Shown piece by piece: positions 50,201 through 59,200 of a DNA stretch of 64,000 bases. Made by a program: the position numbers and the translations under genes. Numbering within the stretch: position 1 is the first letter of the stretch; each line of letters opens with the position of its first letter. The stretch covers positions 3,227,501 through 3,291,500 of the forward strand of contig NC_090285.1 of the NCBI RefSeq assembly GCF_037392515.1, read 5' to 3'. The notes under the pieces are model-generated. The model was not told where the DNA came from. It did no database searches and saw only the letters and a list, made by a program, of their open reading frames with translations. Source of the stretch: Haliotis asinina (Eukaryota; Mollusca; Gastropoda; Lepetellida; Haliotidae).

Positions 50201-53200
50201 CTTGTGATAGCTTTCATTAAAGATCAGATGAAAGACGCTGAACTTTACTGACATTTCTTTTGGTCCACAATCTGCACATTGTATTGACTCCACCCATCCA
50301 TGATTTGACCCCAAGTTCAAGGTTGTTTAGAGTGTTTCAGATTGAAACTTCGGGTGACCATTGTTGACAAGGGACACATCAAAATTGAGATGGTCATTCC
50401 ATGCCGATATGGCTGTCAAATAGTAATTGCTTCCTAACAGTTATCGCCAGTATATCAGTATCAGTGTGCACAGTTCGGGGCATTGAATTAACAATTTCTG
50501 TTTTGTTTGCAGTGTTTTTTCACAACACTAGAGGACAGCTCAAGAATCTTGTGCGATGTAACATAAGAGGAAAATTAAAGAAAAAGTTATGAACTGCATA
50601 AATGTTTTCACCTTTGTCAGGGCAATATCACACAATCAACATAATAGCAATCTATATCATACATAATAGTGCATGTTAACAAAAGTGATTAATTGCTCCA
50701 TTCCCTACCAGTCTAGCGCAAAAATCAATCAACTAGTCACACAATCAAATATCAGGTTACTGTATCATGATACAAACATACATTAATTCACAAATGAGAC
50801 AAGGAATTCTGAAATGGCGATAGAGTAAATTGTGAGGAAACACCTATTTGTACTGCCATGATTCTCTTCTGCCATCTTATATAAAAACATGATCAGCAGC
50901 CATATTGGTGAATAGCTCAGTAAGTACCATGACTAAATCTTATTGCGCGGAATATTTTCGTAAATACTGCTAAAATATGGTGATAACTTTTCAGCAACAT
51001 GTTAACAGCCTGTTAAGAAAGGATATTTTTCAATGAAACATAATGTTTCTGTGGAAGTTAGTGGGAAAACACTTCAGTTTTAAGCAACCTGTAAAGGCAA
51101 GTACACACTTTAATAATTCATACTTTTATGCTTTCCTGTTGATATTTTACCATGGATACCAGTTGGCAAATAGTGACAGATTTCATAGTACTGGGCGTGA
51201 AGCTATAGTTACTTTAAATGGAATGGATTGTTTAGTGGCCCAGATTTGAACACAGCTTTGTTTTGTGGTCTATCAGTGACAAGAGCCCACATTGTCCAGT
51301 CATTGTTACCTGGTTTCTAAATTCATAGAACCGATAAATTTGACAACAAATTAGGATAAAGTCACCTCTGTCACTATTTGGGTGTCTGAGTTAATCTTTT
51401 CAGTGTAAAGTCACAAGATGTGAGTATTGTGAGTATGAAATGTGTTCACTGTTGTTGGCACAACATGCCACAAACCCTTTTGATTGAACTAAACAATGTT
51501 GCATATGATTCATTCATTCTGTTTGACCCTTTTGGCATATGAATAGACATGGTTTTCTTTTTAAAAAACACTTTTTTCATTTATGACTTTCAAACAAGTA
51601 TGTAGTCTCATGGCTGTTAATTTCCTATTTGACATTTAACATGATATTGACACCATTTTCAACTGGTAGAAAGACTTGTTGTGACAGGGGAGGTGTATCT
51701 TTGCACAATCAGCATAATCAGAAGCCTTCACATCCAAGTTAATCCAAGCTAATGTTGGCAGTATGTAATCAAGCACCCTCATTTTGCACTGATATCCTCT
51801 ACCACCTTGTAGATGCTGTCACAACTGGACATGTAGGTACATACCATGTTTAGTAAGTCTTCTGGTCCAGGCTGTGTCTCAATATCAAATTTAATGACTC
51901 ACTTACCCTTATTCATTAGATTTGTATTTCTGAGGGGTTTTTTTTCACTTTGAGAAGAGTTACCAATAAACTCCTTAAGTTTTCTTCATTTTTTTAAAAA
52001 ACTGACTAATGTGTGAAATGTGGGTTTGTTGAAGCAATTTTAAATCTCAATCACATGAGGTCATGAGTATCAAAATCATATTCCTTTAATGTAGTAGACT
52101 CTGATGTGTCAGTATAGGAAGGCAAACAACTGACCATTACTGAACAGGAAGTTGTGTAGTTACCAGTTTTTAGGTTTAAACATTATTCGATATTCGAAAT
52201 ATGCCTTTGCTTGGAACTATCACATGCCCCCCTTCTTTTGTGACAAATGAGTGAAATCCCATGGTATCTGTTTGATTATAAAAGATTCTTCAGTAATGCA
52301 GAAATACATTTTGCAAAGCATTTTTGAAATAATGTTACCTGAGGGTTATAATAGACCTAATTTGTCTCTAACAGCTATTTCAATGCAACAAATCTCCTCT
52401 TTATGGATATGTTGGACAGGAGAAAGTATTGAAGTATCATTCAGTTGCCTTTTATAGTCGACATCTCATCTGTCTGTCCGTCTGGTTGTCCATAATGATT
52501 TTCTTCCCAGAGCATAACTCAAAAACTGTTCAATATTATACAGTAAAAGTGGTAGATACAGTGTTCCCAGAAATTATTGAGAAAATCTTTGTTTTTTTCT
52601 AATGATGCTAAGATTGGAAAAGGGGCTTTCACTAAGCACTAAGCATACTAAATAAGGGAGACAACTCTTGAAGGGTTAGAAGGCAGCTCATTACGTCAAG
52701 AGTTATCTCCCTTGTCTGAGCAGACGGCTTCCTGTGTTGACATGGCAGAATTTACAGCAAGAGAGAAAAGAAAGCTCATTCTAGATGATTTTGAAAGGGG
52801 TGAGGTTGATGCTAAAGTGTTAGCTTGTAGACATGGTATTCCTCTGTCTACAGTATACAGAACTTTGAAGAATATTCAGACAGGAACCGGGATAGAGCAC
52901 AAAGCAGGGGCAGGTCGGCCTAGGAAATTCAGTGTTGTGGATCGCCGAAGACTTGGGCAGATTGTGAGTAGGGGCAAACTGAAAAGTGTTGAGAACATCA
53001 GAAATGAAATGATTAGCAGAGGAAGTCCTCAGGTATGCAATGAAACAGTTAGGCAGGAATTACAGAGAGTTAATTGGGTGAAAAAACGTGGAATTCCCTC
53101 GCCGTTGATGAAAGATGCACAAAAGGAAAAACGTTTAAACTGGTGTCGGGCTCATGAAAAACAAGATTGGGATAATGTTTTCTTTTCGGATGAAAGTTCT

Positions 53201-56200
53201 GTTTGCTTTTCCCTAATTGTGTGAATATTTGGACCAAAGATACTGTCAAACCTATCTACCAGCGACCAAAACATAGCCCGAAGTTTCACATGTGGGGTGG
53301 CATATCGGCTCGCGGAGTGACGCCATTGTGTGTTTTCACGGGAAACTTGACAAAAGAAAGATACGTTGACATTCTAAATGGTCACCTTCTTCTGACAGCA
53401 CAAGCATTGTATGAAGATGATTGGATTTTCCAGCATGATAATGACCCAAAACACACTGCGCGCTACACAAAACAGTGGTTGTCGGGCGAAAATGTTCAAG
53501 TTTTAGACTGGCCCAGTTACAGCCCAGACCTAAACCCAATTGAGAATGTGTGGGGAGTCATGAAGGACAGAATAAACCAAAAGGGACTGAGAAATATTGA
53601 AGATATGAAGGCCGAGGTGGTCCAATATTGGGATACCCTGTCACACGATTACCTACAAACTTTGATGGGTAGTGTGCCTAGGCGTATTCAGGCATGCATT
53701 GCTGAGCGAGGAGGCCTAACAAAGTACTAAAACAAGACTGAGACTGTAAAAGGATGATGTTTTAACATGTTTATGTAAGTAAAACGCCAGAAGTTAATAA
53801 ACGTAATGAGTTACATGACGCAACATGATTCTCAATAATTTCTGGGAATACTATATACCCAAAATACATTTTGGTGGTGCCTTTAGCTACTTACAGATTT
53901 TTGTCATTTTTTTTCCTGGAAACAATTCAGACTTTGTCTCAAAAGGGAAGGGTGGAGTTCGTTTCCGGAGCATAAATCAAAAAACGTTTCATAATTTTAG
54001 ACCAAAATTGATAGATACAGTTATCTCAACCTATGGTTGTGCCTGTTGCTAGTGACAGATTTTTGGCATTTTTTTTTGGTTTTCTATGAAACGTTTTGGT
54101 CTTAGTCAAATGGTGCAGTGGGTTCGTTCCTGGAGCAGAACTCAAAAACCGTTGAGTATTTTTCTGCAAAATGTTTTTTGACAGTCAGAATGTAAAGTGG
54201 TGCCTTTTGCTGTTTACAGGTTTGTGTGAGTTATCAAATGGAGGATCTTGAAGTGGTGCCTCTCTGTTTACAGGTATATGGTGTTTATATTTTTCTTGAT
54301 TTCCATGGAAACAATTCAAACTTAGTCTAAGAAGTCATTAAGTAACTGTCAGATGATTTGTCCTTTCAAATATGTGGGGGCTGGGGGGATATGTCATCTT
54401 CTGATGACTCTTGTGATTTATTATTATCTCAGTTTCCGTGGAAACATTTAGGACAAAAAGTTTCTCAAAAAGTTATAGGTGTGTTTCGTTTCCGGAGCAG
54501 AACTCAAAAAACTTCTAAATATCTGTCAGTAAACCATGGTAGCACAACTCAAAAACCATTTCATATCTTTCAACAGATCTTGACACATATATGATACAGA
54601 TCATGAAATGGTGACTTTGCTGATTACAGATATAATTTATACTTTTAACCTTAAGTGAGATACGGTATGGTACAGGGCCCCGTTTCACAAAACTCTCGTA
54701 AGCCTAAGATCTCGTAACTTTCCTCGTAGCATTTGCATCTCCTATGTTACAGTATGCCAGGTACAAATGCTACGAAAAGTTACGAGATTTTAGGCTTACG
54801 AGAGTTTTGTGAAATGGGGCCCAGCACGGCAGGGCAGGGCACGGCAGGGCACGGGACGGGACGGAACGGTATATGATATGATATGATATGATATGATATG
54901 ATATATGACATGACATGATATGATATGACATGATATAGGATATTTATATAGCACACATATCCACACATGAGTACATGCTCAAGGCACTGGTATTGTTTCC
55001 CTCGATCACTGGATGTCAATCTGAACAGCACACTGGGACACATAGTCACAGTACTTAGTCCAAGTTCACTGCATGTTGCTGTACTGGAGTTTGCCAGTAT
55101 CCATTTGGCCACCATCTGGTCATATGCCAACGGATTTGTGGGTTGTGCACTGTACATTAGTGGTCTGCAACACAAATAGTCTGCACACAAAGTTGACTTC
55201 AAGGTTCTTTGCACCCGATCACAGTTGGGCTCGATCCTGACACCTCAACCTCACTGGGTCACTAGCCTGGCACCTTAGCCAGCTCACCTACCATACCCCC
55301 TGTAACTATTCTTTTAAATATTTGGGGGCCAGGGGAATATGTCAGCTTCTGATGACCCTTGTTTCATTGTGGTTGTGACATGATGCTGATTACCACTTTT
55401 CCAAGATATAAAACATCATTCATTTGGAAGAACAACAAGTGTATAGGTTAGATGTAAAGTATTTTTATAGTCCTCCTTTTTGGAAGCAATGATATTTGAA
55501 TCCAGCAATCCAGCAGGACAAACGGACTTTTTCTGTAGGCTGGTGCATTGGATCAGAGACACATTTTGGTCAGTGTCCAACACTGTAAGTTGTGCAGCAG
55601 CATCAACATGCACATGCTATGTAAGTTAAGGCTTGCTAAACTTATTTGGAGTGCAGAAGTCAACAGTAATCATCATGCTCATGTATTTTTGTACTAAGGT
55701 TTGGAATGTACAAATCATGTTTAATTTGGAACACATTTTTCAGCCAGGACTATCATGGACATATATGATTAATAGTCATTCTTCTTTAGTCAACACATTA
55801 TATAGGTTGAGATAGAAAAATGTTATCACTAAATATACTGCCAGTGCCCTGTTGCCAATACCTGTGCATTGTAAGGAAGTCTGTCTTCTTCATGCACTAG
55901 GCTGTTGTGTTTGGGAGTTTGAATCAAACTTGGTGCTGGTGTGTTTCAACACCCTTGTTTTTTGCTGTTTTTGACAATGTTTCTTTTCACTCAAACTCAA
56001 CGAATATTGAATTATATTTAAAGTGACCATTAAGCGCACAAACACTTACATTTATCTAAGAGTATAAATGACTTCACCATGATTCAGTTTATGTATATAT
56101 ATGACTATCAAATTCTGTGATGTTCCCACTTTCTTTTTTGTTGTTGTTGTTGTTGTATATAATGAACAATATACAATTAAGGAAGAGTCAGTTTTTGAAT

Positions 56201-59200
56201 AGTATGTCCTTGTACCTAAAATGTATTTTTTCACATCCATAGCTAAGCCAGTCATGGTACATGAACATGTCAATAAATATGGATTAGTATCTGTGGCTTT
56301 TGCACTGAATGTGTTTCTCTGCTCTTGTTCATTTTCAGTAAATTGTATAACATTATTAACATTAATCACATAATGTGAGATAAAAAAAAGAATGGTAAAC
56401 ATGACATTATGTATAACTATACCTCTCCATATAGCTTAGATATTGTTGAGTGTGGCATTTGATAACAACAACAAAAAATAAACAAAAACATGTGAAATAC
56501 AATTGATCCTAATGATTGATATTGATACATTTCAGGCACAACCTGCAAGAAAGAAAAGTAAGGAAGTCGCAGTGGCTGATCCGTCTAGACAGCTGACTTT
56601 GTGTGCTGGCGATTAGGGTGCAGGTTCAAGTCCCAGGTGGGACTCAACCAAAAAAGTAGTAGAATTTGTACTTTACTAAGAAAGTGTAATCCCAAATATG
56701 ACATACATTACATCTGATCACTTCCTAAATGGCAGTGTAATCACAATCAGTTATGCCTTGATATGGGAACAATAAGTCAAACTCAATATTCCCTATCTCA
56801 GGGAAAGGTAGTTGACAAATATCAAATAAAATATGTGTGATCTGATATGAGATATCAAATGTGATTTTTATGGTCATATCTAAAGTTTTAGTCACAGATG
56901 CAGAAGTATCTTCCTGATGCCTGATATAAAGGAAATTATTGTTGATGTAATTATTACTGAGACAGATACACAGAAAAGATGTATTTGACTTGCACGTTTC
57001 CACTGGTGAGGCAGTATATGCTCAGCTTTCTGTGAACCCTTAGTACCAATACTATATGCCATAGTAACAATCAGACAATTCCCTCGGCTCTGTAGTGGCA
57101 TGGCTAATGACATATTTGTCATTTTTCCATTCAGAGAATAAATGTATTTGACAGTTCAAAGGCTTCTGACAGATTTTAGCCGTAATTGTCCAATAAGACA
57201 TTTTTATGTTTGATGTTAAATTCATTATATTTTTCTCATATTATCCTCCCTTCAGGTTACCATGACATTAAAACCAAATGTTTTTATTAATGATTAACTT
57301 CATATGTTCACAGGTTGTTCACCATTCATCCCATGTTGGGTTGATCGCCTAGTCCAGATCAACAATTTACAGACAGCTTGGAATTCAGTTGATGTCTACT
57401 CTTGCTCTCAAGTGAAGCATTATGAACTGAGTGCAGCGGCACTGTTGAATTTCTAGATTTAGCATTTAGTTAGGGTAATTCATGCACCCACTTGCCATTG
57501 ATTTTAAAGGCATGTGACGAATAAAAAAGTTAAAAATCTGTAAAAAATAGAAGTCTTGAGCAAGTACATTGAAAAGTCAATGACAAGTTTGAAATGCAAT
57601 TTGGTATCATCAGCCCAGAGAACATGTCCAAATTCCCTAAACTGTAGAATTTAAAGACGTTATTCCATTTTTGGTCTCAGTCATGTGACGAATAAAAAAG
57701 TTAAAAATCTGTAAAAAATAGAAGTCTTGTGCAAGTACAGTGGGAAGTTAATGACAAGTTTGAAATGCAATTTGGTATCATCAGCCCAGAGAACATGTCC
57801 AAATTCCCTAACCTGTAGAATTTAAAGACGTTATTCCATTTTTGGTCTCAGTCATGTGACGAATAAAAAAGTTAAAAATCTGTAAAAAATAGAAGTCTTG
57901 AGCAAGTATATTGAAAAGTTAATGACAAGTTTGAAATGCAATTTGGTATCATCAGCCCAGAGAACATGTCCAAATTCCCTAAACTGTAGATTTTAAAGGC
58001 ATTATTCCATTTGTGGTGACTGTCATATGACGAATGAAAAAGTTAAAAATCTGTAAAAAATAGAAGTCTTGAGCAAGTACATTGAAAAGTTAATGACAAG
58101 TTTGAAATGCAATTTGGTATCATCAGCCCAGAGAACATGTCCAAATTCCCTAAACTGTAGATTTTAAAGGCATTATTCCATTTTTGGTCTCAGTCATGTG
58201 ACGAATAGAAAAGTTAAAAATCTGTAAAAAATAGAAGTCTTGAGCAAGGACATTGAAAAGTTAATGACAAGTTTGAAATACAATTTGGTATCATCAGCCC
58301 AGAGAAGATGTCCAAATTCCCTAAACTGTAGATTTTAAAGGCATTATTCCATTTTTGGTGACAGTCATATGACGAATGAAAAAGTTAAAAATCTGTAAAA
58401 AATAGAAGTCTTGAGCAAGTACATTGAAAAGTTAATGACAAGTTTGAAATGCAATTTGGTATCATCAGCCCAGAGAACATGTCCAAATTCCCTAAACTGT
58501 AGATTTTAAAGGCGTTATTCCATTTTTGGTCTCAGTCATGTGACAAATAGAAAAGTTGAAAATCTGTAAAAAATAGAAGTCTTGAGTAAGTACACTGGAA
58601 TGTTAATGACAAGTTTGAAATGCAATTTGGTATCATCAGCCCAGAGAACATGTCCAAATTCCCTAATCTGTAAATTTTAAAGGCGTTAATTCAATATATT
58701 GTTAAGGTGATGTGACAAATAAAATTGTTCATAATCTCTCAAAATTTGAACTATTGACTAGGTAGAATCACAACTTCTTAACAAGTATGAATGCTGTTTA
58801 CTGTAATAAGCTTAGAGAACATCTTCAAAATTCCATAAACTGTAGGTTCTAAGGGCAATGTTCCATTTCTGGTCAAGGGTGTACGTGTATGAGAAATAGA
58901 AATAGTTAAGAACCTCGGACAGTAAGAACTTTTGACCCAGTACATTCAGAAATTGACCACAAGTTTGAAATGTAATTTACCATCATCTGTACAAAAGAAA
59001 TATTGAAACTCCATAAACTGTAGGGTTTGCATGCTTCATTCCAAGTGCATGGGACTAATGATTCATGTATAATGTAGAGTCATTTAAAGAGAAAGGTACA
59101 GCATCATTAAGGATGGGTATCCCAGAAACTACAAGTAATTCCAATTACTTGTATTATTTATTTCACCAGATTATTTATGTCACCATGACATGCAGTATCA

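Noticed and set aside
57315-57456. Possible last coding exon (GCSPFIPCWVDRLVQ...) with CAG acceptor
   Set aside because: Much of it matches a diverged minus-strand SINE (GTCCAGA..ATTTACAGAC, GAGTGCAGCGG).
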